DNA of 64,000 nt from Glycomyces sp. TRM65418 (GTDB lineage Bacteria > Actinomycetota > Actinomycetes > Mycobacteriales > Micromonosporaceae): contig NZ_JAJFAX010000004.1 in NCBI RefSeq assembly GCF_019710475.1, positions 1 to 64,000 of the forward strand, in the 5' to 3' direction. Position 1 is the first letter of the stretch; each line of letters starts with the position of its first letter. The position numbers and the translations under genes were made by a program. A model generated the notes under the pieces. The model had not been told where the DNA came from. It ran no database searches and saw only the letters and a program-made list of their open reading frames with translations. Positions 53,117-62,404 of the stretch are shown piece by piece.

Positions 53117-53866
53117 TTGACGACCACCGGCGAAGGCACCGACCACCGGGCCCCCAGCGGCCCGCCCGCTTCGGCCGTCGACCTCCCGGCCGCCACGGTC
53201 AGGCGCCTGCCCGAGTACCTGCGAGCGCTCGGGGAGCTCTCGGAGGCCGGCGTCGAGACCGTCTCCTCTGAAACGCTCGCCGCGGCCACCGGCGTCAACT
53301 CCGCGATGCTCCGCAAGGACCTCTCGCAGCTGGGCGCCTCCGGGATGCGCGGCGTGGGCTACAACGTCGCCACGCTCGCCGCCTACATCGCCGGTGTGCT
53401 GGGACTCACCAAGGACTCCCGCGTCGCCATCATCGGCCTCGGCCACCTGGGACAAGCCCTCGCCCGGTACCCCGGGTTCTCCCGACGCGGCTTCGACATC
53501 GTTGGCCTCTTCGACGCCGACCCGGGCATCATTGGCAAGGACTTGGACGGGATCCGAGTGCGCGACGTCGCGCTCCTCGCTCGCGCGGTGCGTGAAGAAG
53601 GCATCAACATAGGGGTCATCGCCACACCCGGCGCGGCCGCCCAACACGTGGCCGACCTCCTCGTAGATGCTGGGGTCACGAGCATTCTCAATTTCGCGCC
53701 GTGCGTGCTCGCCGTACCGCAGGGTGTGGCGGTCCGCAAGGTCGACCTGGCGGTCGAGCTGCAGATCCTCTCCTTCCACGAACACCACAAGACGCTCGGT
53801 CAAGCGACGCCCGCAGCGCCGTCGGCGGAAGCGGGTCACGAGCGCCACTCGCGGGGGCGGGAATGA
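53117..53866 (+). CDS. rex: redox-sensing transcriptional repressor Rex
   Basis: 249 residues. An N-terminal winged helix (TVRRLPEYLRALGELSEAGV, MLRKDLSQLGASGMRGVGYN) is followed by a Rossmann NAD(H) domain with VAIIGLGHLGQALARYPGF and the FDADPGIIGK strand. A C-terminal swapped helix ends it. Rex senses the NADH/NAD+ ratio and represses respiratory and fermentation genes; in Streptomyces it is cotranscribed with hemACD. The start is a TTG at 53117 with a GGAG site. 146 bases separate it from hemA. Confidence 0.96.
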   Translation: MTTTGEGTDHRAPSGPPASAVDLPAATVRRLPEYLRALGELSEAGVETVSSETLAAATGVNSAMLRKDLSQLGASGMRGVGYNVATLAAYIAGVLGLTKDSRVAIIGLGHLGQALARYPGFSRRGFDIVGLFDADPGIIGKDLDGIRVRDVALLARAVREEGINIGVIATPGAAAQHVADLLVDAGVTSILNFAPCVLAVPQGVAVRKVDLAVELQILSFHEHHKTLGQATPAAPSAEAGHERHSRGRE

Positions 53867-53906
53867 ACGGCCGCGCCGAACGTTGGTGGAGACGACGCCG
53901 GCGGAG

Positions 53907-53953
53907 ACCGCGCTGGTAGCGACCACGGTTGTAGCGACCGCGCTGGTAGCGAC
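53907..53953. repeat. short direct repeats between rex and hemA
   Basis: ACCGCGCTGGTAGCGAC occurs twice exactly (53907-53923 and 53937-53953), with a partial third copy (GGTTGTAGCGAC) between. The spacing is 30 bases. Role unknown; it may be replication slippage. Confidence 0.6.
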
Positions 53954-54012
53954 GCAGACGAGTGGTCGCGAGGAACGCTTGACGAGTAGGGCGAAGAGAC
54001 GGGAACGGTGAA

Positions 54013-55440
54013 GTGAACCTCCTGGTAGTCGGCATCTCGCACCGCAGTGCCGCGGTCGAGACCCTGGAACGCCTCGCGGTGGGCCCCGAGGCCGCCGCGG
54101 ACCTCGCGCGCGCGCTCCTGCGCGGCGGCGAGGTCAGCGAGGCCGTGGTCCTCTCGACCTGCAACCGCGTCGAGGTCTACGCCGCCGCCACCACCTTCCA
54201 CGGAGGCCTCTCCGCCGTCGTCGACGAGCTCCACCGCGTCTGGGGCCTGTCCGAGCACGAAGCGGCCCTCGACTTCGCCTCCTGCGGGTACGTGCGCCAC
54301 GGCGCCGACGCCGTCGCCCACGCCTTCCGCGTCGCCGCCGGACTCGACTCCATGGTCGCCGGCGAACCGCAGATCCTCGGCCAGCTGCGCGACGCCTACG
54401 AGACCGCCCGTGAGGCCGACCAGGTCGGCCGTCACCTCCACGAACTCTTCCAGCAGGCCCTGCGCGTCGGCAAGCGGATCCACGCCGAGACCGACGTCGA
54501 CGCCGCCGCGCCCTCCGTCGTCACCGCCGCCCTCGACCTCGCCGAGGCCGAGCTGGGCCGCGTCGGCTTCCAGAACGGCCTCACCGAGGTCCGCGCCGGC
54601 GTCGTCGGCGCCGGGGCCATGGGCGCCCTCGCCACCGCGACCCTCGCCCGCGCGGGCGTCACCGCCCTGCAGGTCGCCAACCGCGACCGCGACAAGGCCG
54701 AGCGCCTCGCCGCCGTGTGGGACGCCGAAGCGGCCGACTACGACGACCTCGCCGCGCTCGCGGCCGGCGTCGACCTGCTCGTGTGCGCGACCGCCTCGCC
54801 CGAGCCGGTCCTGCGCGCCGCCCACCTCGAGGGCCGCCGCGCCCCGCTCGTCGTCTGCGACCTGGCCCTGCCCAAGGACGTCGCCGAGGACGTGGCGCTG
54901 CTCGAGGGCGTCCACGTGATCGGCATCGCCGAGATCCAGCGAGCGGACGCCGCCGGGGCCGCCACCGAGACCCTCGCCGAGGTCGAGGCCCTCCTCGCCG
55001 AGGAGATCGCCGCCTACAACGAGAGCCTGCGCGCCGCCGCGGTCACCCCCACGGTGGCCGCGCTCCGCTCCGCGGCGGCCGACATCGTGGAGGCCGAGCT
55101 CTCCCGGGTCGCCCGCCGCGGCGACTTCACCGACGACCAGCGCGCCGAGGTCGCCCGCACCGTCCACCGGGTGGTCCAGCGGCTCCTCCACGAGCCCACC
55201 GTCCGCGTCCGCGAACTCGCCGGCCGGCCCGGCGCGCCCGACTACGCCCGCGCCCTGCGCGACCTGTTCGCGCTCGACGCCGCCGCGGTGGCCGAGCCGC
55301 GCGGCGCGGGCCTCGCCGAGGCGCTCAAGATCACCCCCGCCGTCGACGACCCGTATCGGGCCGTCCCGCCGTCCGCTCCCGCGGACGACGCCCAAGCCGC
55401 CCTGCCGCAGCCCGGAGCGGCCTCACCGCACCGGCAGTAA
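54013..55440 (+). CDS. hemA: glutamyl-tRNA reductase
   Basis: 475 residues from the GTG at 54013. The N-terminal catalytic domain holds the active cysteine in VVLSTCNRVEVYAA and AAGLDSMVAGEPQILGQLRD. The NADPH domain follows (GVVGAGAMGALATATLARAG) and then the helical dimerisation domain. It reduces glutamyl-tRNA to glutamate-1-semialdehyde, the first committed step of C5 heme synthesis. A ~50-residue Ala/Pro tail is longer than usual. First of a hemA-hemC-cobA/hemD-hemB run with gaps of 15, 10 and 80 bases. Confidence 0.96.
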   Translation: MNLLVVGISHRSAAVETLERLAVGPEAAADLARALLRGGEVSEAVVLSTCNRVEVYAAATTFHGGLSAVVDELHRVWGLSEHEAALDFASCGYVRHGADAVAHAFRVAAGLDSMVAGEPQILGQLRDAYETAREADQVGRHLHELFQQALRVGKRIHAETDVDAAAPSVVTAALDLAEAELGRVGFQNGLTEVRAGVVGAGAMGALATATLARAGVTALQVANRDRDKAERLAAVWDAEAADYDDLAALAAGVDLLVCATASPEPVLRAAHLEGRRAPLVVCDLALPKDVAEDVALLEGVHVIGIAEIQRADAAGAATETLAEVEALLAEEIAAYNESLRAAAVTPTVAALRSAAADIVEAELSRVARRGDFTDDQRAEVARTVHRVVQRLLHEPTVRVRELAGRPGAPDYARALRDLFALDAAAVAEPRGAGLAEALKITPAVDDPYRAVPPSAPADDAQAALPQPGAASPHRQ

Positions 55441-55455
55441 GAAGGGAACGAACCT

Positions 55456-56424
55456 GTGATCCGAATCGGGACCAGGGGATCCAAGCTCGCGCTCGCCCAG
55501 AGCGGCCTGATCGCCGACGAGATAGCCCGCCTCACGGGGGAGCAGGTGACGCTCGTCGAGATCAAGACCACAGGGGACGGGACCTCGGTCCCGGTCGCCC
55601 AGCTCGGCGTCGGCGTCTTCGTCAACCAGCTGCGCGAAGCGCTGGAGCGCGAGGACATCGACATCGCCGTCCACTCGTACAAGGACCTGCCGACCGCGCA
55701 GCCCGAGCACCTCGTCATCGCGGTCCCGCCGCGCGAGGACCCGCGCGACGTGCTCATCGCCTCGGAGGGCCGCACCCTCTCCGACCTGGGGCCGGGCGCG
55801 AAGATCGGCACCGGCTCGCCGCGGCGCATCGCCCAGCTGAACGCCCTGGGCCGCGGCTTCGAGTGCGTGCCGATCCGCGGCAACATCGACACCCGCATCG
55901 GCCGCGTCGGCGCCGACCTCGATGGGGTGATCCTCGCGGCCGCCGGCCTGAGGCGGGTCGGCCGCCAGGACGAAGTCACGGAGTACCTGGACCCGCTAGT
56001 GATGCTTCCCGCCCCCGCACAAGGGGCGTTGGCGGTCGAATGCCGCAAAGCCGACATGACATCTGCGCGGATCTCAAGTATGCTCAACGACCGGTACTCA
56101 CAGGCCGCCGTCGCCGCCGAACGCGCGCTTCTGCAACGACTCGAAGCCGGATGCAGCGCTCCCGTCGCCGCACTCGCCGATGTCGCGGAAAGCGCCGAAC
56201 CAGGCGAGGTCGACCTGTATCTGCGGGGGGCCGTGGGCGCCGTCGACGGTTCCGTCGTCGAGCGGCTCTCGACCACCGCCGCGCTCTCCGATGCAAGCGA
56301 CCAGGGAGTCGACGACCTGGCCGTCCAGGCCGCCGCAGTCGGGAAGTCGCTCGCCGAGGACCTGCTCGAATCGGGTGCCGAGCAACTGTTGAAGTTAGCC
56401 GCAAGCTGTAGACGATTTTGTTGA
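55456..56424 (+). CDS. hemC: hydroxymethylbilane synthase (porphobilinogen deaminase)
   Basis: 322 residues from the GTG at 55456. IRIGTRGSKLALAQ, DIAVHSYKDLPT, the SPRRIAQL loop, RGNIDTRIGRV and PAPAQGALAVECR are all family motifs. The dipyrromethane cofactor cysteine is in LEAGCSAPVAAL. The enzyme joins four porphobilinogens into hydroxymethylbilane. The C-terminus (KLAASCRRFC) is slightly unusual but the length is normal. Confidence 0.96.
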   Translation: MIRIGTRGSKLALAQSGLIADEIARLTGEQVTLVEIKTTGDGTSVPVAQLGVGVFVNQLREALEREDIDIAVHSYKDLPTAQPEHLVIAVPPREDPRDVLIASEGRTLSDLGPGAKIGTGSPRRIAQLNALGRGFECVPIRGNIDTRIGRVGADLDGVILAAAGLRRVGRQDEVTEYLDPLVMLPAPAQGALAVECRKADMTSARISSMLNDRYSQAAVAAERALLQRLEAGCSAPVAALADVAESAEPGEVDLYLRGAVGAVDGSVVERLSTTAALSDASDQGVDDLAVQAAAVGKSLAEDLLESGAEQLLKLAASCRRFC

Positions 56425-56434
56425 TGGAGAGAAC

Positions 56435-58015
56435 ATGACCAGTGCCCGTAAGCCGGTGGGCCGCGTACGTTTCGTCGGGACCGGCCCAGGCGACCCGGGA
56501 CTGCTGACCAAGCGCGCCCTCGACGCGATCCGCGAGGCCGACCGCGTCTACTACGACCGGTCCCTGCCGCAGTCGCTCATCGAGGCCGCCAAGGAACTCA
56601 CCGGCGACGACACGAAGCTCAAGCTCATCGAGTCCTCCCCGAGCGACCAGGGCAAGCTCATGGCCGCCGCCGCCCGCGAAGGCGAGAACATCGCCCGCCT
56701 CATCGTCGGCGACGCCTACCCCAACCGCCTCGCGAAGGCCGAGATCCGGGCCGCCTCGGCCGAGCAGGCCCGCTTCGAGGTCATCCCGGGCATGAGCCAC
56801 GCGCAGGCCGTCGCGGTCTACGCGGGCATGCCCCCGGGCGAGGTCCGCACCGTCATCGAGATCGACGACATCGCCTCGCTCGAGCCGCAGCTGCTGGCCG
56901 ACGCCGTCAAGCGCGGCAGCCTCACCGTCACCGCCGACGTCTCCGACCTCTCGTCCCTGCGCGACATCCTGCTCGCGGGCGGCGTCTCCGGCGAGACCGC
57001 CGTGGCCGTGACGGGCGACGCGACGGGCGAGACCGAGTACACCACCACGTCCTCCGTGGACACCTTCGTGGAGGCGGCCCTCGGCTACGCGGGGCAGGTC
57101 GTGCTCACCATCGGCCCCGGCGTCGACGACCGCCACGAACTCGCCTGGTGGGAGGGCCGCCCGCTCTACGGCTGGAAGGTCCTCATCCCCCGCACCAAGG
57201 AGCAGGCCGGCATCATGTCCGAGCGCCTGCGCGCCTACGGCGCGATCCCGTGCGAGGTGCCGACCATCGCCGTCGAGCCGCCCCGCACGCCCGCCCAGAT
57301 GGAGCGGGCCATCAAGGGCCTCGTCGACGGCCGCTACGCCTGGATCGTCTTCACCAGCCAGAACTCGGTGAAGGCCATCTGGGAGAAGTTCAAGGAGCAC
57401 GGCCTCGACGCGCGCGCCTTCGGCGGCCTGCGCATCGCCTGCATCGGCGAGGCCACCGCGAACGCGGTGCGCGAGTTCGGCATCGAGCCCGAGCTCATTC
57501 CCACCGGGCAGCAGTCCTCGGAGGGCCTCCTCGAGGTCTTCCCGCCGCACGACCCGGTGCTCGACATGGTCGGCCGGGTGCTCCTGCCGCGCGCCGACAT
57601 CGCGACCGAGACCCTCGTGCAGGGCCTGACCGAACGCGGCTGGGAGGTCGACGACGTCACCGCCTACCGCACCGTGCGCGCCTCGCCGCCGGCCGCGGAC
57701 ATCCGCGACGCCATCAAGTCCGGCGGATTCGACGCGGTGCTGTTCACCTCGTCCTCCACCGTCCGCAACCTCGTGGGCATCGCGGGCAAGCCGCACCAGC
57801 GCACCGTCGTGGCCTGCATCGGCCCGGCGACCGCCGACACCGCGACCGAGTTCGGCCTGCGCGTGGACGCCAAGCCCGACAACGCGTCGGTGCCCGACCT
57901 GATCGAGGCCCTCGCCGAGTACGCCACGGAACTGAAGCAGCGCCTCGCGGAGGGCCCGATCAAGACCCGCCGCGGCCAGAAGGTCCAGGGGCCCACGGCC
58001 CTGCGCTTCCGGTAG
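56435..58015 (+). CDS. hemD: fused uroporphyrinogen-III methyltransferase-like / uroporphyrinogen-III synthase
   Basis: 526 residues. The N-terminal half (~1-235) is SUMT/CobA-like: it keeps GTGPGDPGLLTKRALDAI and PGMSHAQAVAVYAGMP. The motif usually reading 'GGDPFVFGRGGEE' is IVGDAYPNRLAKAE, so methylase activity is doubtful. The C-terminal half (~245-510) is HemD: VLIPRTKEQAGIMSERLRAY, IVFTSQNSVKAIWEKF, AVLFTSSSTVRNLVGIAG. HemD closes hydroxymethylbilane to uroporphyrinogen III. This fusion sits at the same place in Streptomyces. The start ATG follows GGAGAG by ~7 bases. Confidence 0.92.
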   Translation: MTSARKPVGRVRFVGTGPGDPGLLTKRALDAIREADRVYYDRSLPQSLIEAAKELTGDDTKLKLIESSPSDQGKLMAAAAREGENIARLIVGDAYPNRLAKAEIRAASAEQARFEVIPGMSHAQAVAVYAGMPPGEVRTVIEIDDIASLEPQLLADAVKRGSLTVTADVSDLSSLRDILLAGGVSGETAVAVTGDATGETEYTTTSSVDTFVEAALGYAGQVVLTIGPGVDDRHELAWWEGRPLYGWKVLIPRTKEQAGIMSERLRAYGAIPCEVPTIAVEPPRTPAQMERAIKGLVDGRYAWIVFTSQNSVKAIWEKFKEHGLDARAFGGLRIACIGEATANAVREFGIEPELIPTGQQSSEGLLEVFPPHDPVLDMVGRVLLPRADIATETLVQGLTERGWEVDDVTAYRTVRASPPAADIRDAIKSGGFDAVLFTSSSTVRNLVGIAGKPHQRTVVACIGPATADTATEFGLRVDAKPDNASVPDLIEALAEYATELKQRLAEGPIKTRRGQKVQGPTALRFR

Positions 58016-58095
58016 GGCCGCGCGCTTCCGGGCACGACCGCGAAAGCCGTAGAGGGACAACCGAATACCGTTGAACCTTGAGTGAGGAGGCCGCA

Positions 58096-59088
58096 GTGCC
58101 GAACGCAGCGAAACCCGAGTTCCCGCAGATCCGTCCGCGGCGGCTGCGACGCACTGCGGCCCTTCGCCGTCTCGTGGCCGAGACGCGCGTGCACCCCTCG
58201 GACCTGGTGCTGCCGGTCTTCGTCAAAGAGGGCCTGCGCGAGCCGGTCGCGATCAGGTCGATGCCGGGAGTCCACCAGCACTCGGTCGACTCGGTGCGCA
58301 AGCTCGCCGTCGAGGCCGCGCGGGCCGGGATCGGCGGGCTCATGCCCTTCGGCATCCCGGCGGTGCGCGACGCCGAGGGCTCGGGCGCGACCGATCCGGA
58401 CGGCATCCTCAACGTCACCATGCGCGCGATCCGCGAGGAGGTCCACGACGACCTGGTGGTCATCCCGGACCTGTGCCTCGACGAGTTCACCGACCACGGC
58501 CACTGCGGCGTGCTCCGTCCCGACGGCACTGTGGACAACGACGCGACCCTGGTGCGCTACGCCGAGATGGGCCGGTGCCTCGCCGAGGCCGGCGCGGACC
58601 TGCTCGGCGCCTCGGGGATGATGGACGGCCAGATCGGCTACGTCCGCGCCCACCTGGACGCCAACGGCCACCAGGACACCGGCCTCCTCGCCTACGCGGC
58701 GAAGTACGCCAGCGCCTTCTACGGCCCGTTCCGGGACGCCGTGGAATCGCAGCTCCAGGGCGACCGCCGGACCTACCAGCAGGACAGTCCGAATGCGACC
58801 GAGGCGCTCCTGGAGATCGACCTCGACATCGAGCAGGGCGCGGACATCGTGATGGTGAAGCCCGCGCTGCCGTACCTCGACATCGTGCGGGCGGCGGCCG
58901 AGCGCAGCCCGGTCCCGGTGGCGGCCTACCACATCAGCGGCGAGTACGCCCAGCTCATGGCGGCGGCCGAGAAGGGCTGGATCGACAAGGACGCCGCGAT
59001 CCTGGAGTCCCTGACGAGCATCAAGCGCGCCGGGGCCCGGATCATCGCGACCTACGCCGCCCTCGACGCCGTACGGCTGCTCCGCTAG
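58096..59088 (+). CDS. hemB: delta-aminolevulinic acid dehydratase (porphobilinogen synthase)
   Basis: 330 residues from the GTG at 58096, set by the GAGGAGG site six bases before it; an in-frame TTG at 58078 lacks one. Motifs: [29 protein letters not shown], the first Schiff-base lysine in [14 protein letters not shown] and the second in [10 protein letters not shown]. The metal loop has Cys, Asp and Cys in place of the three cysteines of fully zinc-type enzymes, a mixed pattern. It condenses two aminolevulinates to porphobilinogen. Last of the heme run. Confidence 0.96.
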   Translation: MPNAAKPEFPQIRPRRLRRTAALRRLVAETRVHPSDLVLPVFVKEGLREPVAIRSMPGVHQHSVDSVRKLAVEAARAGIGGLMPFGIPAVRDAEGSGATDPDGILNVTMRAIREEVHDDLVVIPDLCLDEFTDHGHCGVLRPDGTVDNDATLVRYAEMGRCLAEAGADLLGASGMMDGQIGYVRAHLDANGHQDTGLLAYAAKYASAFYGPFRDAVESQLQGDRRTYQQDSPNATEALLEIDLDIEQGADIVMVKPALPYLDIVRAAAERSPVPVAAYHISGEYAQLMAAAEKGWIDKDAAILESLTSIKRAGARIIATYAALDAVRLLR

Positions 59089-59130
59089 GGACCCTCGGCG
59101 CTTCGGCGTCGGGAGCCCCGCGGCGGCGGC

Positions 59131-60162
59131 TCACGCCGATTCGCGCACCACCAGCTCCGGTTCGAAGATGACCGACGTCGGCTCCATCGACGGATCGGCG
59201 ATGCGCTCCAGCAGCAGCCGCACCATCTCGGCGCCCATGTCCTCCAGCGGCTGCCGCACCGTCGTGATCGGCGGTCGGCTCAGCCGCGCGGGGGCGCTGT
59301 CGTCGAAGCCGACCACCGCCACGTCCTCCGGCACGCGCCGTCCGTGGTCGTGGAGCGTGTGGATCGCGCCCTGGGCCATGAGGTCGCTGGCGGCGAAGAC
59401 GGCGTCCACGTCGGGGTGCTCGGTCAGCAGGTGCTTCATGGCGCGTTCGCCGCTGTCGTAGGTGAAGTTCCCTTCGGCGCTCGGCACGAAGGCGCAGCCG
59501 CGCCGCGCCCACCGGTCCAGGTATCCGGACTGGCGCTCGTGGGCGGCCGGGACGGCGAGCGGCCCGGTGATCGCGGCGGGTCGGCGCCGTCCCAGCGACG
59601 CCAGCCGATCGGCGGCCAAGGCGCCGCCGTCCCGGTTCGCCAAGTCCACATAGCTCACCGGCGCCGCCTGCGGCGGGCGCGCGAACCGCACCGCGGGTCT
59701 GCCGGACTCGGCCACGAGCGCCGGGAGCCGGTCCACCGCGTGCGTCGAGATCAGCAGTGCCCCGTCGGCGTTGCCCTGCTTGAGGTGGGCGGCGATCGCC
59801 GCCTCGTCGGCTTCGGTCTCGGCGAGCATGAGCGACGGGTAGATGCCGCGCAGCCGCAGCGATCCGATGATGCCCGTGAGGATCCGGCCGAAGAACGGGT
59901 CGGTGAGGACCTGGCTCGCGTCGACGTTGTCGCTCGGGCCGGCTCCGGCGACGACCACCCCGATCGCGTCGCTGCGGCGGGTGACCAGCGACCGGGCGGC
60001 CCGGTTGGGCACGTATCCGGTGGCGGCGACCGCGCGGCGCACCGCCTCCTGGATCGCCGGGTCGACGTTCCTGGTCTGGTTGATCACCCGCGAGACGGTC
60101 GCCCGCGAGACGCCGGCGACGCGGGCGACGTCCTCGAGGGTGGGGGTGGCATCAGCGCTCAT
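59131..60162 (-). CDS. LacI-family transcriptional regulator
   Basis: 343 residues. The N-terminal helix-turn-helix (TLEDVARVAGVSRATVSRVI, hinge NRAARSLVTRRS) is followed by a periplasmic-binding-protein-like sugar domain (VFAASDLMAQGAIHTLHDHG, VAVVGFDDSAPARLSRPPIT) and ends LVVRESA. TATAAC lies 6 nt before the ATG and no Shine-Dalgarno site exists, so the mRNA is probably leaderless. Operator-like palindromes at its own promoter and at the divergent glucan operon share the core GAGCGCTC, so it is the likely repressor of both. The inducing sugar is unknown. Confidence 0.93.
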   Translation of the reverse strand: MSADATPTLEDVARVAGVSRATVSRVINQTRNVDPAIQEAVRRAVAATGYVPNRAARSLVTRRSDAIGVVVAGAGPSDNVDASQVLTDPFFGRILTGIIGSLRLRGIYPSLMLAETEADEAAIAAHLKQGNADGALLISTHAVDRLPALVAESGRPAVRFARPPQAAPVSYVDLANRDGGALAADRLASLGRRRPAAITGPLAVPAAHERQSGYLDRWARRGCAFVPSAEGNFTYDSGERAMKHLLTEHPDVDAVFAASDLMAQGAIHTLHDHGRRVPEDVAVVGFDDSAPARLSRPPITTVRQPLEDMGAEMVRLLLERIADPSMEPTSVIFEPELVVRESA

Positions 60163-60168
60163 GGGCCA

Positions 60169-60197
60169 GTTATAGCATCCCTTGGCGAGCGCTCTCC
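60169..60197 (-). promoter_or_regulatory. promoter and operator of the lacI-type gene
   Basis: Minus strand: TATAAC (-10) directly precedes a leaderless start. Upstream at 60184-60197 lies GGAGAGCGCTCGCC, an 8-bp palindromic core (GAGCGCTC) shared with the site at 60448-60465. This suggests autorepression. Confidence 0.55.
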
Positions 60198-60411
60198 GAA
60201 CCGAACGCGACGAGAACGCCGCGGCAATGCGCAAATCGGTCCCTCTGACTCGGAACGATGTTCCGATCGTCAAGTCGATGTGACCGTTCAGCACACCGTC
60301 TCGGTCGTCGCCCCACACGGATCAGAACGTCCCATCCTCCCTCGATATCGCTATTCACCTGCGCATATGCCTCGATCGAGCGATCGTCAAGACAGCGACG
60401 TATCGAAGTTC

Positions 60412-60441
60412 TTGACAATGATGAATCGCCGGCCGTAGCAT
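60412..60441 (+). promoter_or_regulatory. promoter of the glucan-degradation operon
   Basis: A consensus TTGACA is followed after 18 bases by TAGCAT. The operator begins 6 bases later. Confidence 0.55.
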
Positions 60442-60447
60442 CAGTGA

Positions 60448-60465
60448 TGGGAGAGCGCTCTCCCA
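60448..60465 (+). promoter_or_regulatory. perfect 18-bp LacI-type operator
   Basis: TGGGAGAGCGCTCTCCCA is a perfect palindrome centred where transcription should start, 48 bases before the gene. It is the expected target of the divergent LacI-family regulator. Confidence 0.75.
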
Positions 60466-60512
60466 TTCGTTCCCGTCGACACTCCACTGCACCACCCTCA
60501 CAGGAGCCTCTT

Positions 60513-62369
60513 ATGCAGGAAGAACCCTCCACTCGCGGGCCGGCCCTCAACCGGCGCGCGGCCCTCGGCGGGGCCGCCGCCGTGGCCCTCGCCGCCGGCG
60601 CCGGCGTCGGCGTGGGGATCGCCCACGCCGAACCGGGTGCGGCCCAGGGCGACTGCGGCGAGCCGCCGGACGTCCTCCCGCCGACGGACGCCTACGCGCC
60701 CGACCTCGGCCCGAACACGCACGTGTTCGGCCCCTCCACCCCCGCCGCGGAGATCCAGTCCACCGTGGACGCGATCACCGAGCGGATGCTCACCGACCAG
60801 TTCGGACGCGAGCGCCACGCCGTGCTGTTCAAACCCGGCACGTACGAGGCGGACATCGACCTGCGCTTCTACACCCAGGTCGCCGGTCTCGGCCTGCTGC
60901 CGGGGGACGTGACGATCAACGGGCACGTCCGCGTCGAGGCCGACTGGCTCGGCCAGGGCGACGACCCGAACTACAAGGGCAACGCCACCCAGAACTTCTG
61001 GCGGTCGGTCGAGAACCTCGCCGTGCGCAACCCCGGCGGTCAGATCGCCCGCTGGGCCGTGTCCCAGGCCGCCCCGTTCCGCCGCGTCGACCTCCAGACG
61101 CTCGAAATGCACCTGTGGGACGGCTACCAGGGCTGGGCCTCCGGCGGTTACATCGCCGACTCCCGGATCTCCGGCGCGGTCGTCTCCGGCTCGCAGCAGC
61201 AGTTCTTCACCCGCAACAGCCGCCTCGAAGGCGGCTGGAACGGCTCGGTGTGGAACATGGTGTTCGTGGGCGTCGAAGGCGCTCCCGCCGACCACTTCCC
61301 CGACCCCTCCCACACCACCGTCGACGCCTCGCCGGTGATCCGAGAGAAGCCGTTCCTCTACATCGCCGACGACGGCGAGTACCGCGTGTTCAAACCCGCG
61401 ATCCGCCGCGCCGCCTCCGGGCTCAGCTGGGGCGGCGGCGCACCGGAGGGCACATCGATCTCGCTGGCCGAGTGCTATGTGGTCGTGCCGGGCGCGGACG
61501 CCGCCACCGTCAACCGCGCCCTCGCCGAAGGCCGGCACCTGCTGTTCGCGCCGGGCGTCTACGAGTTCGACCAGACCCTCGAGGTGACCTCGCCGGGCAC
61601 GGTCGTGCTCGGCCTGGGCCTGGCGACGATCATCCCCACGGCCGGGCAGACCGCCGTCGCGGTGGCCGATGTGGACGGCGTCGTCCTCGCCGGGCTGCTC
61701 ATCGACGCGGGCGCGAGCGAATCCGAGGTGCTCGTCCAGGTCGGACCGCACGGCTCGTCGGCCGACCACTCGGCGGACCCGGTCTCGCTCCACGACCTGT
61801 TCGCCCGCATCGGCGGCGCGCACGCCGGGAAGGCGGCCGTCAGCCTCGAGATCAACAGCCGCCACGTCATCGCCGACCACCTGTGGCTCTGGCGCGGCGA
61901 CCACGGCGAAGGCATCGGCTGGACCGTGAACACCGCCGCCAACGGCCTCGTCGTCAACGGCGACGACGTCACCGTCTACGGCCTGTTCGCCGAGCACTAT
62001 CAGGAGCACCAGGTCATCTGGGCCGGCGAGCGCGGGCGCACCTACTTCTTCCAGAACGAGATGCCCTACGACCCCCCGGACCAGCAGACCTGGCGCGAAG
62101 GCCCGGCGCTCGGGTGGGCGTCGTACAAAGTGGACGACGGCGTCGCCGAGCACGCGGCGTGGGGCGTCGCCGGCTACTGCTTCTTCAACGCCGACCCCGC
62201 CGTGGTCTGCGACCGCGTCTTCGAAGTCCCCGAGACCGAAGGGGTCCGCTTCACCCACCTCGCCGCCGTCTCCCTCGGCGGGGTCGGCACGATCCGCACC
62301 GTCATCAACGACCGCGGCGATCAGGTCGACGAGTCGACCTTCACCAGTTACGTCGTGAGGTACCCGTGA
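60513..62369 (+). CDS. secreted double beta-helix protein, GH55-like
   Basis: 618 residues from the ATG at 60513 (CAGGAGCC before it). The N-terminus has a Tat-like signal (LNRRAALGGAAAVALAAGAG). Two tandem pectate-lyase-3-type beta-helix halves follow: one with ERHAVLFKPGTYEADIDLRF and TQNFWRSVENLAVRNPGG, the other with GRHLLFAPGVYEFDQTLEV and ADHLWLWRGDHGEGIGWTVN. This double-helix form, often mislabelled 'coagulation factor 5/8 type' or 'adenylyl cyclase', is that of bacterial GH55 exo-beta-1,3-glucanases. The GH55 assignment is from memory of the family and is not certain. First gene of an operon under LacI control. Confidence 0.7.
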   Translation: MQEEPSTRGPALNRRAALGGAAAVALAAGAGVGVGIAHAEPGAAQGDCGEPPDVLPPTDAYAPDLGPNTHVFGPSTPAAEIQSTVDAITERMLTDQFGRERHAVLFKPGTYEADIDLRFYTQVAGLGLLPGDVTINGHVRVEADWLGQGDDPNYKGNATQNFWRSVENLAVRNPGGQIARWAVSQAAPFRRVDLQTLEMHLWDGYQGWASGGYIADSRISGAVVSGSQQQFFTRNSRLEGGWNGSVWNMVFVGVEGAPADHFPDPSHTTVDASPVIREKPFLYIADDGEYRVFKPAIRRAASGLSWGGGAPEGTSISLAECYVVVPGADAATVNRALAEGRHLLFAPGVYEFDQTLEVTSPGTVVLGLGLATIIPTAGQTAVAVADVDGVVLAGLLIDAGASESEVLVQVGPHGSSADHSADPVSLHDLFARIGGAHAGKAAVSLEINSRHVIADHLWLWRGDHGEGIGWTVNTAANGLVVNGDDVTVYGLFAEHYQEHQVIWAGERGRTYFFQNEMPYDPPDQQTWREGPALGWASYKVDDGVAEHAAWGVAGYCFFNADPAVVCDRVFEVPETEGVRFTHLAAVSLGGVGTIRTVINDRGDQVDESTFTSYVVRYP

Positions 62370-62404
62370 GCCGCTTCCGCCCCAGATCCCTTGAGGAGTC
62401 ATCG

